Source: Bradyrhizobium sp. CCGB01
Lineage (GTDB): Bacteria > Pseudomonadota > Alphaproteobacteria > Rhizobiales > Xanthobacteraceae
Length of the DNA stretch: 64,000 nt
Direction: 5' to 3'
NCBI RefSeq assembly: GCF_024199795.1
Contig: NZ_JANADK010000001.1
Coordinates: 7,998,001 to 8,062,000 of the forward strand
Below, one piece after another: positions 45,666-55,146 of the stretch (position 1 is its first letter; every line of letters begins with the position of its first letter). A model generated the notes under the pieces. It was not told where the DNA came from. It was given only the letters and a program-made list of their open reading frames with translations, and did no database searches. A program made the translations under genes and the position numbers.

Positions 45666-45863
45666 CTACTCCGGTGGAGGTGCATACAGGCCGCACCGCT
45701 GGCGCCGGGTCGTCGGTGCTCATTGCCGCGCGGTACGCGGTCCAGAATTCCGGCGTGTACAGAGGCGCGGGCAAAGCGATTTGCGTCCTGCCCGGCCGTC
45801 GCAGATACGTTGGTGACGGCTTTCGGTATCAGGAACGCAGAACAGGCTTGCTCGACTCGCTAA

Positions 45864-45879
45864 TTTATGGCTTCATAAA
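45864..45879. promoter_or_regulatory. Palindrome before the RHH gene
   Basis: TTTATG-gctt-CATAAA is a perfect six-base-arm palindrome ending four bases before the ATG of the small ribbon-helix-helix-like gene. That is the expected place for an autoregulatory operator. Confidence 0.45.
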
Positions 45880-45882
45880 ACA

Positions 45883-46080
45883 ATGAAATCAACAATTGAT
45901 AGCGCCAAAAAACCGAAACGCGGTCGACCGCCTGTGGATACCATGGCGGTTAACGTCCGTATTTCTGTGGACTCTGTTTCGGAAATAGACGACTGGCGTC
46001 GCAAACAGGACGACTTGCCAGGGCGGCCGGAGGCGATTCGCAGGCTGGTTGAGTTGGGGCTGGGCAAATCTAAGGGCTAG
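45883..46080 (+). CDS. Small ribbon-helix-helix-like protein, 65 aa
   Basis: The 65-residue product is basic at the start (MKSTIDSAKKPKRGRPPVDT). A beta strand follows (MAVNVRISVDSVSEIDDWRR), then KQDDLPGRPEAIRRLVELGL, the pattern of an RHH DNA-binding domain. It is short but complete. It could be an antitoxin or repressor, and no toxin partner is next to it. The following gene begins 57 bases downstream. Confidence 0.75.
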   Translation: MKSTIDSAKKPKRGRPPVDTMAVNVRISVDSVSEIDDWRRKQDDLPGRPEAIRRLVELGLGKSKG

Positions 46081-46137
46081 TTGCCTTGTCCATCCTCAGC
46101 GCGTAACGGTTGTGGCGTGAATCAATGGGGGCGTGAA

Positions 46138-46617
46138 ATGATTGCCGAGATTGCAGGTGGTTTAGCTGCGCTGAAGTCTGCCAGCGAATTGAGCAAGGCA
46201 ATAATAGATATTCGCGACGCTACCGTTCTTCAAAGCAAAGCCATCGAATTGCAGCGCCAGATTTTGGCCGCCCAGGAGAGCGCACTTGCTGCCAACGAGC
46301 GACAGACGACGCTGTTGGAGCGCGTAAAGTCTCTTGAAGAGGAAGTTGTTCGCCTTAAAAAATGGGACGCTGATAAGAGCAGATATGAGCTCAAAAACTT
46401 GGGAGTTGGAGCGTTTGCTTATGTTCCCAAGCCAAACAGTGATATTGCCAGTCCAGAACATTGGCTTTGCGTAAAGTGTTTTGACGACGGCAAACGTGGT
46501 GTTGTTCAAGATCAAGGCAGAACTCCAGATAAGCAGCGCAGCATCTATGCCTGCCTTAACTGCAAAAACGTGTTCCAGGTCGGTTGGCGCACCAGTCCCG
46601 GTCGCGGAAGTGAATAA
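46138..46617 (+). CDS. Coiled-coil protein with C-terminal zinc ribbon
   Basis: I do not know a function. The 159-residue protein starts MIAEIAGGLAALKSASELSK. A coiled coil spans about residues 35-75 (LAAQESALAANERQTTLLER, VKSLEEEVVRLKKWDADKSR). A CxxC...CxxC zinc ribbon follows (EHWLCVKCFDDGKRG and IYACLNCKNVF). Such proteins occur in prophages and islands. A longer start at 46081 is possible. The base composition is lower in GC than the transfer region. Confidence 0.7.
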   Translation: MIAEIAGGLAALKSASELSKAIIDIRDATVLQSKAIELQRQILAAQESALAANERQTTLLERVKSLEEEVVRLKKWDADKSRYELKNLGVGAFAYVPKPNSDIASPEHWLCVKCFDDGKRGVVQDQGRTPDKQRSIYACLNCKNVFQVGWRTSPGRGSE

Positions 46618-46735
46618 GAGTTAAACCCTGCGAGCGGCTTCCCCCTTTCATGGAAACTTTATCCCATTCCATCACGGCAGCGCTGGCGCTTGCCGCGAGA
46701 TATACGCAAGCCTTTTAGGTTGTTATTCTATTTGA

Positions 46736-46957
46736 TCAGTCAAAAAGGTTGCGAGAATCTGGCAACGACCTTCCGGCGTAGCGATTGGCTACACTATTTT
46801 TACGGGATTTTTTGATTATGGCTAAAGTACCTCCATTCCACTCAGAAAAGCCGAACACAAAAAACGTCATCACGACAACAACAAATGCACTGAGGGCAAC
46901 AATATCGAAAAGCAGTATCTTGCTCAGGCGACTGGCGGTCGTCCTCGATGTGAGCAC
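46736..46957 (-). CDS. Possible small single-pass membrane protein
   Basis: This 73-residue frame contains ILLFDIVALSAFVVVVMTFF, a clear membrane helix, and a basic tail (TLAIIKKSRKNSVANRYAGR). It has no recognisable relatives by eye. Overlapping plus-strand frames look random. It may be chance. Confidence 0.3.
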   Translation of the reverse strand: MLTSRTTASRLSKILLFDIVALSAFVVVVMTFFVFGFSEWNGGTLAIIKKSRKNSVANRYAGRSLPDSRNLFD

Positions 46958-47279
46958 TGCAGCCGGCTAGCCTAAGCCCTTGCGGGCTGTGGTGCGGGCA
47001 CCGGTTGATTCCACCACAGCCTCACACGCGGCACCGGCATTACACCAAGGGGCTGAGCTTGCCGCGCCCTATGCCAAGGAAGCCATGCTGGAGCGAGCGC
47101 GCATTCGAGCTGCACGCTATATGCAAGAGTCGATGAACAAGTAGCCACTACGTCTCAACTGACGCGCGAAATTTCTCCGCATTCTATTTGCCCACCGGTC
47201 CCCACCTCGTAACCTAGTCTGTGCCGTCACCGGTGGGGCGAAAACATAGGGCACAATGAGCCATCTTCACCACGGAAGC

Positions 47280-47420
47280 AGCGCGAGCGCGACTCGGCGT
47301 CGGTGTATTGCGTAGCCCGACGCTGTCCCTACCGCGCTCGCGCTGGCAGTGAGGTTAGCAGCAATGTGACTCGGCGCCGCCATACCGAAGAAGCGCTGTC
47401 CCTATCACGCGCCGCTAACT
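47280..47420. ncRNA. Candidate structured RNA or hairpin pair
   Basis: AGCGCGAGCGCG (47280-47291) pairs perfectly with CGCGCTCGCGCT (47333-47344), 12 of 12, and encloses a second stem GCGTCGG/CCGACGC. About 75 bases on, a diverged second copy of the core (actcggcgccgcc ... agcgctgtccctatc) follows. The motif gctgtccctaYc occurs in both. It may be RNA, or repeated palindromic DNA. No family match can be claimed. Confidence 0.35.
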
Positions 47421-47542
47421 TCGGTGGCCAGCCTTACCGCCCTGACAGCAAAGCTGACCACCGAGCGTCCCCCCGGTGACGGTAAGTCCGGGGCGCGGCC
47501 AAAGCTGTATCGCGGAGAAGGACTTCGGGCCACCTACCTAGA

Positions 47543-47887
47543 TTGGTAGGCGGCCTAATCCAACCGTCGTGGTATGATGAATCCGTTGCCGCGAACACTG
47601 TCGCAATCCCTCTTTCCCAGCTTCTCCAGGCCCACAAAAAAATCACCGACCTAGTCGGCACAGCACTGTCCAGCGGTGTGGTCGACAACCTCCGGAAGAC
47701 TGCCGAAGAGGTGCTTTATGACATCACGCTTACGCGTGCCGCGAGCTGGGAAGAATTCGGCAGAAAGGTTCAACTGCTCGTCGATCAAACCACCGAGGCG
47801 TCCCACGAGGGTTGGCTGACTGCGGTACAAGAAGGCGTGTATTGGGATCTCAAGCAGCTGAACGGCGAATCGACGCAGGCCGCTTGA
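47543..47887 (+). CDS. Hypothetical protein, 114 aa
   Basis: I do not recognise this protein. It is soluble and helical (VAIPLSQLLQAHKKITDLVG, VVDNLRKTAEEVLYDITLTR, WEEFGRKVQLLVDQTTEASH) with a polar C-terminus. The start at 47543 follows a stop-rich segment, and an ATG near 47573 is also possible. It is followed 99 bases later by a DUF3892 gene. Confidence 0.6.
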   Translation: MVGGLIQPSWYDESVAANTVAIPLSQLLQAHKKITDLVGTALSSGVVDNLRKTAEEVLYDITLTRAASWEEFGRKVQLLVDQTTEASHEGWLTAVQEGVYWDLKQLNGESTQAA

Positions 47888-47986
47888 TATTCGCAACGCG
47901 CTGCGAATTTGGCCCGCGTCATGATCGGCGCGGGCTGTTTCCCCGCAGGCTGGTCCTCAGCCTTTTGCCAGATTCAGGAGACGTGA

Positions 47987-48271
47987 ATGACCAAACGCGC
48001 ACGCATTCTTTGCATCAATAAGACCGACAGGATGAATCCCCACGAGAGGATTGAAAATGTCGGCGGTGAATATTCAAACGGAAGTCGATGGAAACAATCT
48101 GTCAATCAAACGATCAAAGACATCGAAAGCGGCGAATGGGAGTTCTATGTCGAAGAAGGCGGACTCACTAATGGGTTAATCGTGGCCGAACACAATGGGC
48201 ACAAGTATATCAAGACGGCCGCGGACGACATTCAACCTGACAATCTTCTTTCACTCGGTGAGTGTCCGTGA
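47987..48271 (+). CDS. DUF3892 domain protein
   Basis: The 94-residue protein (RARILCINKTDRMNPHERIE, NVGGEYSNGSRWKQSVNQTI, KDIESGEWEFYVEEGGLTNG, HNGHKYIKTAADDIQPDNLL) matches DUF3892, a small widespread family of unknown function found in many mobile elements. The start is the ATG at 47987, eight bases after CAGGAG. Confidence 0.85.
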   Translation: MTKRARILCINKTDRMNPHERIENVGGEYSNGSRWKQSVNQTIKDIESGEWEFYVEEGGLTNGLIVAEHNGHKYIKTAADDIQPDNLLSLGECP

Positions 48272-48393
48272 TTTTCAGTAACATCTGCGCCAAGCGCGAA
48301 TGCCGGTCTGCTCAAGCGCCGCGGACAAACCGATATCCAATTCGCAGTGCATCGACATGGCTAGGCCTACTAGCCGGCCAATGTCGATCACGA

Positions 48394-48768
48394 CTAAATC
48401 AACCATTTTAGCTTCGCAATTGCTGCACAAAGGTCAACGCCAGACAGATGCACCAAATATGAGATGATCGCCACGTACATTGTGGCCACGACACCAGCCA
48501 CACACCGGTATGTGGTAAGCGCCTGAGCAAGCGGCTTATCAACCAGCTTTTGCCACTCGTGAAGATCGATAAAGCCATATATTCTCGTTCGCCAGTCTTC
48601 ACGTGTCTTTTTGGCGCCGCTGTTAAAACGATAATTGCTCCATAGGGCCACAACGATACTGATCGCCAGTAATGCCGCCGAGGAAAGCGTGACAACCTCC
48701 AACCAGAACAGTGAATGTGAGGCTTGCGGCAGCGCTCGTCCGTGATGAATTCGGCCAGTAGATTCCAC
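48394..48768 (-). CDS. Two-helix membrane protein, hypothetical
   Basis: The 124-residue protein has two membrane helices (FWLEVVTLSSAALLAISIVV near residue 21 and YRCVAGVVATMYVAIISYLV near residue 88) with a polar loop between them (GAKKTREDWRTRIYGFIDLH). No family could be recognised. It lies in a group of short unknown genes. Confidence 0.55.
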   Translation of the reverse strand: MESTGRIHHGRALPQASHSLFWLEVVTLSSAALLAISIVVALWSNYRFNSGAKKTREDWRTRIYGFIDLHEWQKLVDKPLAQALTTYRCVAGVVATMYVAIISYLVHLSGVDLCAAIAKLKWLI

Positions 48769-48814
48769 TGGTCCAACAGCCCGCCCGGCCTGGCGGTGCG
48801 CTGCTTAGCGTCGC

Positions 48815-49009
48815 TTACTGACACTCTCCGACCGCGACCGCGGCGCGCGCCAGGCCATCGGCAACAGTGCGGTCGAAGGTCAGCGAGTGACCAAAGACGC
48901 GCAGCGAGCCGTCTGTCTTGCGAATGACGGAAACATCCATTGCCCGGACTCCGGGCGCAATCTCAACGTCGATAGAGGCAAAGCGCCTCCCGCCCGAACA
49001 TGGGCGCAT
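48815..49009 (-). CDS. Small hypothetical protein, 64 aa
   Basis: The 64-residue product contains FASIDVEIAPGVRAMDVSVI, RKTDGSLRVFGHSLTFDRTV, ADGLARAAVAVG, a pattern of beta strands ending in a helix. It could be the end of a longer lost gene. No function can be given. Confidence 0.4.
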   Translation of the reverse strand: MRPCSGGRRFASIDVEIAPGVRAMDVSVIRKTDGSLRVFGHSLTFDRTVADGLARAAVAVGECQ

Positions 49010-49046
49010 ATTTCAGTATCTTCACTGCTCGTCCTATGAATTGGAG

Positions 49047-49232
49047 CTAAGAGGCCCTAGCAAGCGCCCCATCAACGGCTGCCCTTACGTCTGACAGCCA
49101 CTCGCACGGCATCTCGGAAAGACGCGCAGTTCGCCACTCGGCGTCGTCACGACCGGCCAAAACCTTGACGGTCACCGAGTCCCCGCCGGCATAGTAAAGA
49201 TCGTCGACGTAACTCCCGTCCCGCATAACCAT
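49047..49232 (-). CDS. Small hypothetical protein, 61 aa
   Basis: The 61-residue protein begins MVMRDGSYVDDLYYAGGDSV and ends LSDVRAAVDGALARAS. A beta-rich half is followed by an amphipathic helix. It is unknown, and its base composition is consistent with coding. Confidence 0.4.
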   Translation of the reverse strand: MVMRDGSYVDDLYYAGGDSVTVKVLAGRDDAEWRTARLSEMPCEWLSDVRAAVDGALARAS

Positions 49233-49758
49233 CGAAGCCCTCCGGTGAGTTGGTAGTTATTGACCAAATATGGTTCTGGCCCCGAATGCTCAGGGCGGCC
49301 CATGGAAACACATACGGATTTTCAAGAAAAATGGGGCGCACTCGGCTAAAAGGGGCCGATCGTGCTAGGCGGGGGGGCGGGCAAAAATCAGGGGGCTTAG
49401 AACGCCACAGGGATAGGAGGCGCGTAGAAGCCCGGTTTTAGCGGCTTAGCGACCGCCCCTGAACGCATGACTAATCCCGCTGGGAGAAGCAGACTTCCTT
49501 TGTTCCGCCCAACAACCTAAAAGCGATTTATCCGGTTGTGCGGTTGTGTTGTGGTCGATCTAGCCGCCCCGACGAGCCAAGAGGTTCGGCAATCGCCAAA
49601 AATCTCTAAGCGATTCAATCGCACTGAAATTGCCTAACCTGAGCCGCAACCGATTGATTTACAGATATTCTAACAATCCTGTCGGGAACGCCACTACCGA
49701 AATTTTCCGTTTCATTTTCAGTTAGTTGCCTCTGTGTTAGCCAGCGCCACCAGACGCG
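49233..49758. other. Gene-free stretch beside an integrase end
   Basis: No gene is seen. It contains a run of G (gcgggggggcgggc near 49370) and a GGTTGTG-rich patch (ggttgtgcggttgtgttgtg near 49536). Because a tyrosine integrase C-terminus abuts it at 49759, an attachment site could be here, but no duplicated att core was found. Confidence 0.35.
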
Positions 49759-50200
49759 TTAACCACTTGGTGTTCCTGCGCTGTTCGCAAGCTTCGTCAT
49801 AGCCGCTTCAGCAGCACGCTCCTGATCGACCTCATCGAGATATTCCTGAACCTGATCGAGCGAGCTGTGACCGGATGCGGCCATCTGCTCCACATTCGTC
49901 GCGCCAGCATGAGCGAGAGCCCGCAGCTCCGCCTTACGCAGCCCATGCGCGCGATAGTTACGCACCCTTCCGTCGTCGCACAGCACCGGCTTCAACTCAG
50001 CGGCGCGGCACCAGTCCGCAAACTTATTGCCGAACGCCGCGGCTGAGGCGAACGGACGCCCGTAATCATTGACCAGGAACCGTCAGCACGCCGTCCGCAC
50101 GAGTGCCCGCCGGCATCGCAGCGAGCGCCTCCTGAAACGCCGGAGTGATTGCGATTGAGAGTAGCTTTCCAGTCGTTCGCAGCGTCTTGTGAGGCCGCCA
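49759..50200 (-). pseudogene. Tyrosine integrase C-terminal fragment, frameshifted
   Basis: The end carries the integrase active-site region: NYRAHGLRKAELRALAHAGA, then TNVEQMAASGHSSLDQVQEY. Before it, GRPFASAAAFGNKFADWCRA is in the same reading frame, and KTLRTTGKLLSIAITPAFQE lies in another. The H-x-x-R pair and the nucleophile Tyr (VQEYL) are visible. The N-terminal half with the first Arg is missing. It marks an old integration edge. Confidence 0.75.
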
Positions 50201-50207
50201 TGAGAGC

Positions 50208-50564
50208 TTAGGTTTCGCACCTGTTTCTCGCGGCATCTCGGCAGACTCTGCACTCCCTGATTTTCCATCCCTGCTTAGTGACACGCATTCGCGCATCAGC
50301 CAAAGGATGCCCTCTCTTGCAATGCGTGAGCTGCGCAGCCGGGGGGCCTTTTCCAAGGCGAGCGTTTTCACTTGAGACAGCTAACGCCTCAGCCGCCCAA
50401 TCAGGGTGAAACGTGCAGTGCTTTTTGAAGCGCTCGTAACTTACAATGGCCGGCCCAAACTGCTTCATTCCCGAAGTCAGCTTTCGGATCGTGCTGCCGG
50501 CCTTCAGCCTCGCCATAAATTCGATGGCCAGATCGTCCGGGATACTGGAGGAACGTTGCGCCAC
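50208..50564 (-). CDS. Hypothetical protein with a zinc-finger-like CxxxH...CxxC motif
   Basis: The 118-residue product begins MAQRSSSIPDDLAIEFMARL and ends with CKRGHPLADARMRVTKQGWK, IRECRVCRDAARNR. This resembles the small zinc finger seen in HNH-like and phage DNA proteins. The middle part has KLTSGMKQFGPAIVSYERFK. The function is unknown. It follows the IS66 left end and precedes the integrase fragment. Confidence 0.6.
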   Translation of the reverse strand: MAQRSSSIPDDLAIEFMARLKAGSTIRKLTSGMKQFGPAIVSYERFKKHCTFHPDWAAEALAVSSENARLGKGPPAAQLTHCKRGHPLADARMRVTKQGWKIRECRVCRDAARNRCET

Positions 50565-50727
50565 TTCAGTTCAGCGATGCGGTGCAGTTCGGAGTGAGAT
50601 AATTGGGCATCTGCCATGTTCGCCTCTAACGAAGCGCAAAATTGCGCTGCGGAAGGGCGCGCCTGAGTCGTATCCCTCCGGTGAAGGCCGCCTTGCCGAA
50701 TGAGGCGTTTTGTTGAGAACTGTCCTT

Positions 50728-51137
50728 ATGGACAGTGATAGGCGCAGTGCCCAAGTCGAACGGCTTGAGGTGGTGGACACGGGCCGGCGGCGGCGCTGGT
50801 CCGAGGATGAGAAGCTCAAGATCGTTCTGGAGAGCTTACAGGCGCCGCGCCAAGTCGCGGCAACAGCGCGGCGGTATGGCGTGTCGCGTTCATTGCTGCT
50901 GCGTGGCGACGGTCGTTTCGGCCGGAGCCGAAGGATGCCGCCGATCAACCGGGCTTCGTACCGGCGATGGTGGTCGCGGAATCAGGGCCGACGCCTTGTC
51001 CAGCCACGCCGGCCAGCAGCGGCGGGTCGATCGAGATCGAGTTTGCTGCCGGGGCTCGGATGCGGATCACGGGCGCGGTCGACGCGGCGACGCTGAAGGC
51101 CGCCGTGGCGGCGCTGGCAGATGGACGCCTGCGGTGA
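50728..51137 (+). pseudogene. IS66 TnpA, frameshifted
   Basis: The start [20 protein letters not shown] is followed by [39 protein letters not shown], the helix-turn-helix of TnpA. An indel near 50912 shifts the remainder ([20 protein letters not shown], then [20 protein letters not shown] and [17 protein letters not shown]), which ends at 51137. It overlaps the start of tnpB by four bases. Confidence 0.8.
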
Positions 51138-51482
51138 TTCCCGTTGCGTCGGGCGTGCGGGTGTGGATTGCGACCGGCCACACCGATATGCGTCGCGGCA
51201 TGAACTCGCTGGGCTTGCTGGTGCAGGAAGCCTTCAAGCGAGACCCGCACGGCGGCGATCTCTACGTGTTCCGTGGCAAAAGCGGGCAAGCTGATCAATA
51301 TCCTTTGGCACGATGGACTGGGCATGTCGCTTTATGCCAAGCGGCTGGAGCGCGGCCGCTTCCTGTGGCCGTCGTCGGCTGATGGCGTGGTGACAATCAC
51401 CCCCGCCCAGCTTGGCTACCTGCTGGAGGGCATCGACTGGCGGATGCCGCAACATACCTGGCGACCGCAGGCGGCTGGCTGA
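51134..51482 (+). pseudogene. IS66 TnpB, frameshifted
   Basis: The gene starts with GTG at 51134 (MIPVASGVRVWIATGHTDMR, then RGMNSLGLLVQEAFKRDPHG). Near 51285 one indel moves KLINILWHDGLGMSLYAKRL, ERGRFLWPSSADGVVTITPA to the next frame, ending at 51482. All standard TnpB motifs are present but cannot be read as one chain. Confidence 0.85.
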
Positions 51483-51555
51483 TCGCTGGGATTTTAATCG
51501 GTGGCACGATCAGCGGTTCGGACAGAGACCGCGTCTTGTGATTCTCTGGTCGGCG

Positions 51556-53124
51556 ATGGGCGCCGATGATTCTCTTCCCGACGATGTGACCACGCTGCAG
51601 GCGATGCTGCGCGCCGAGCGAGCGGCCCGGTTGGCCGCGGAAGCCGAAGCCCAGGCGGGGACCTTGCTGATCGAGAAGCTCAAGCTCACGATCAAGAAGC
51701 TCCGGCACGAGCAGTTCGGACAGTCCTCTGAGCGGGGCGCATTGCTGGACCAGCTCGAGCTACAGCTCGCCGACCTGGAGGATAACGCGGCGCAAGCTGC
51801 GACCACAGCGCAGATGGCAGCCGAGAAGATTGCGGTGCCATCGTTCGAGCGCCGCAAGCCAGCCCGCCGGCCACTGCCGGAGCATCTGCCACGGTAGCGC
51901 ATCGTCTATCCGACACCTGCGATCTGCCCATTGCGGCGACAGCCGATTGCGCAAGATTGGCGAGGACGTGACCGAGACGCTGGAGCTCGTTCCGCGCCAG
52001 TGGAAGGTGATCCAGCACGTGCGCGAGAAGCTCGTCTGCCGGGCCTGCGAAGCGATCACCCAGCCGCCGGCCCCCTCGCATCCGATTGCGCGGGGACCTG
52101 CGGGGCCCAAGCTGCTGGCCCATATCCTGTTCGCTAAATATGGTCTGCACCTGCCGCTCAATCGTCAGAGCGACGTCTACCAGCGCGAAGGCGTCGACCT
52201 CGATGTCTCGACGCTGGCGGACTGGGTGGGCGCTTCCGCGGCAACCCTGTGCCGCTGGTCGATGCAATCCGAAGCCACGTCTTCGCGGCCGAGCGCATCC
52301 ATGCCGACGACACCACGGTGCCGGTCCTGGCCAAGGGCAAGACCCGGACCGGCCGGCTCTGGACCTATGTGCGCGACGATCGCCCGTCGCCGGCCCAGAT
52401 CCGCCGGCAGCTGTGTTCTTCTACTCGCCTGATCGTGGCGGTGCGCATCCGGAGCAGCATCTGGCGGGCTATGCCGGACTGATGCAGGCCGATGCCTATG
52501 CCGGCTTTGGCAGGCTCTACGAAGTCAATCGCAAAGGGGGCCCGATTATCGAGGCGGCATGCTGGGCACACGGCCGGCGTAAGTTCTTCGATTTAGCGCG
52601 GCTCAGTACGGCGCCGATCGCGGCCGAGGCGGTCAAGCGCATCGATGTCCTGTTCGCCATCCAGCGCGAGATCAACGGACTTGCTGCGCAGGAGCGTTTG
52701 CGTGTGCGCCAAGGAGAATAGCCGCCCCCTGATCGTCGAGCTGGAGGCGTGGTTGCACGAGCAGCGCGCCAACCTCTCCAGGAACAACGACACGACCAAG
52801 GCGATCAATTACTGCCTCAGCTGCTGGGAAGCATTTAGCCGCTTCCTTGAGGACGGACGGCTTTGCATGTCGAACAACGCCGCTGAACGCGAGCTACGGG
52901 CTGTCGCTGTGGGCCGAAGAAATTGGACCTTCGCCGGCTCCGATGGGGGCGGCCGGCGTGCGGCGGCAATCTACACCCTCATCGCCACCGCCAAACTCAA
53001 CGGCATCGATCCACAGGCCTGGCTCGCCGACGTGCTCGCCTGCTTGCCGGATCATCCCGCCAAGCGCATCCACGAACTCCTGCCTTGGAACTGGCGCCCT
53101 CAGAACATCGCTTACGCCGCCTGA
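51556..53124 (+). pseudogene. IS66 transposase TnpC, one stop and several frameshifts
   Basis: The N-terminal coiled coil (MGADDSLPDDVTTLQAMLRA, KLTIKKLRHEQFGQSSERGA) ends at a TAG (51895-51897). Other frames then give DVTETLELVPRQWKVIQHVR, RIHADDTTVPVLAKGKTRTG (DDE domain), LMQADAYAGFGRLYEVNRKG and the C-terminal AINYCLSCWEAFSRFLEDGR, NNAAERELRAVAVGRRNWTF. At least four indels are implied. The transposase is inactive. Confidence 0.88.
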
Positions 53125-53387
53125 ATGCTATCGGCTGTCTGCTCAAAGCGACCTGGCCAGAGGCCGTCGCCGGATGCGTACCTTTCAGCTTCTCTGCCCC
53201 AAGATGCTCGCTGATAGCGGGTGAGAGTGCGAGAGCGCCGGATTCGCTCTGAGTTGATTCGAGAAGCGTTGCGAGGTACTTCGGTCGGGAAGTCGGCTCG
53301 CGCACTACAGCTCCTGACTGTCCGCACAAGCGGCGTGCGGCACTCCAGTTGCGCAGGTCATGAAGCAGGATAAGATAGAAGTATAGT

Positions 53388-53738
53388 ATGAATGCGAAGC
53401 CAAATGGTGTTCAGGAAAGTCTCGATTTTATCGTCGCGCACATGGCGACGAAGATCGGATCGAGGAGTTTCGTGCTCAAACAACTCGCAAGTTCCAAGAG
53501 CTTCGAAGAGAAATAGCCGATATCTCGAAGTCTTGATGACTTGAGAGCAAAAGTCGAGAACACCAAGGAGTATCGCATAGAGATCGACCACACGCTCGAA
53601 CGCATCGCGGCGATTGAGAGGCGTCTCGCATTAGGCGCAATCGGACTGACTGCACCCTCTGTTCTATCCCGCGATTACGTCGCCACTTCAGCTTGCTCTA
53701 GCCCCATACCAATCGGCGAAGCTCGCGGTCCACGCTAG
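53388..53738 (+). pseudogene. Probable coiled-coil gene with two compensating frameshifts
   Basis: From the ATG at 53388, MNAKPNGVQESLDFIVAHMA is read, then another frame gives RIEEFRAQTTRKFQELRREI, and the first frame returns with RAKVENTKEYRIEIDHTLER, IAAIERRLAL. Together these form a continuous charged coiled coil. I do not know the family. The last bases overlap the end of the convergent SIR2-domain gene. Confidence 0.35.
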
Positions 53739-55015
53739 AGTGGAAACGTACGACCGTATCGTCGGCGAGGACGTCCGATCGATAGATGTAGTCGAGCATT
53801 ATGTTGTCGCCCATTCTTTTGACGCGCAGCTGTAGATCGAAGCCAATCTCTCTTCCAAGATCTCTTGGGCTTTCACGCGGCAGCGCCCCTTCGCTCGGCA
53901 GCACGAATTTCTGATTGAGAATGAGGGTGGTTACCGGATAGCGGCCTGAAGGCCTACCAATGCCGAGTCGCGCCTCGAGGTCTAATATGCTGAAGGTAGA
54001 GCAGCGGCGCAGCTGAGCCAGACACTCGTTCGCTGACGCGACAAGTGCCTTCGCGCGGCCTTCTGTTGCCGGGTAGACGACTGCCAGCAAGGCACAGCAC
54101 TCGCGCCCTTTTCATCAGCAAGCGACTTAAATTGAAAGGCGAACACGCTCGCCAACGGATTTGAGGCAAGTCCCTCGTCGATCCTCGCCGCGACGTGAGC
54201 GTCAGCAAAGGAGAACCCAATCGAGATCAGTAGAGTATCGTGGCTGCTGAGAATGATTTTCAGTCGGTCGAAAAGAGCAGCATAAGGTGCCTTCTGAGTC
54301 TGATCATATTTTAGATGCTTGGGAAAAATCAGGTGGGTAGCGCTGCTTTTCCCCGATCGAATGACCTCCTCAAACTCGCCCTTACACCAGCCAAGCGAGC
54401 CGTGCAGTTTCCAAAGGCGGGTCCAGCGGGCAGGCAAGTCGCCATTGGCGATTGAAACAGGATCGAAAAATGGCTCACGCCCCCCGACGAAGCCGTCGAA
54501 GTAAGGGGCCCGAACGGCCTCGAATGCCTCTTCAAGCAAAAGGTCATAATTTGTCGTGAATATCTCAACGGGGTGATCACGCGAGGTGCCAGTGACCCAA
54601 CTCACAAGATTCGCATAGGCAGACCCGCTCGGCAGACGTGCATCCACGACCTTGCCAATCTCCGTGCAAATGCGTTCACCGAGTTTTTCAAAGCGATCAT
54701 CATCAAGATCATGCACCCTGCTCTTGCCGATCACTTTGGCAAGCGTGCGCACGCGAGAGAGAATCGTTTCGATGTCATGTTGGGGAGTTCAGACTTTAGC
54801 GCGTCGATCTGTTTGCCGTATTCAGGCTTGATCGCATTGAGGACCTGATCGGTGAGACCCACAACAGCCGGAATTAGCGGATAGGTGCCGTCCGCCTTAC
54901 GCATTCCGGCAGGTGCGCCAGCACCAATGAGAAGTCCTATTCTTTTTCGACCTTGCGCGATAATCGTGCGCAAGGCAGCCATGTACTGATCCGGATTGTG
55001 AACGCTTACGCTCAT
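53698..55015 (-). pseudogene. SIR2-domain (defence-like) protein, two frameshifts
   Basis: The start is the ATG at 55015: MSVSVHNPDQYMAALRTIIA, KRIGLLIGAGAPAGMRKADG (NAD-binding GAGxP). An indel near 54780 moves DIETILSRVRTLAKVIGKSR, PVEIFTTNYDLLLEEAFEAV (TNYD), LWKLHGSLGWCKGEFEEV (catalytic His in KLHGS) and DTLLISIGFSFADAHVAARI to the second frame. A second indel near 54070 shifts the C-terminal domain (ALLAVVYPATEGRAKALVAS and IMLDYIYRSDVLADDTVVRF). SIR2_2-type proteins with these motifs are NAD-consuming effectors in phage defence. The C-terminal domain is not recognised. All key residues survive. Confidence 0.75.
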
Positions 55016-55146
55016 GGCTGCTCCCGATTCGCCCTTCGAGATATACCCGTGTGTTGTGCAACCGCCAGTGAAATTGCTTGGAACAAAGGATTGATGAACG
55101 TGAAAATCGCGACGGTTCGGACATTCGGACAAGCCGCGACGTGGTC

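Larger units (their letters stand above)
46618..47542. other. Long gene-poor stretch with hairpins and a possible structured RNA
   Basis: No full gene is evident. A 73-residue minus-strand frame (46736-46957) has one strongly hydrophobic helix and might be a small membrane protein. A short plus-strand frame (46980-47144) ends AMLERARIRAARYMQESMNK and may be a small protein or remnant. Ten-base arms GGCTGTGGTG and CACCACAGCC (46985-47021) form a hairpin. The 47280-47420 part has strong secondary structure, listed separately. Confidence 0.4.
50670..53181 (+). mobile_element. Second IS66-family element, decayed
   Basis: The left end gtatccctccggtgaaggcc at 50670 matches the reverse complement of the right end (gtacgcatccggcgacggcc) ending at 53181, about 15 of 20 bases. 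All three IS66 genes lie between them but each is broken by indels. No target duplication is seen (CCTGAGTC left, CTTTCAGC right). It is a different IS66 member from the intact copy at 17.7 kb. Confidence 0.82.
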
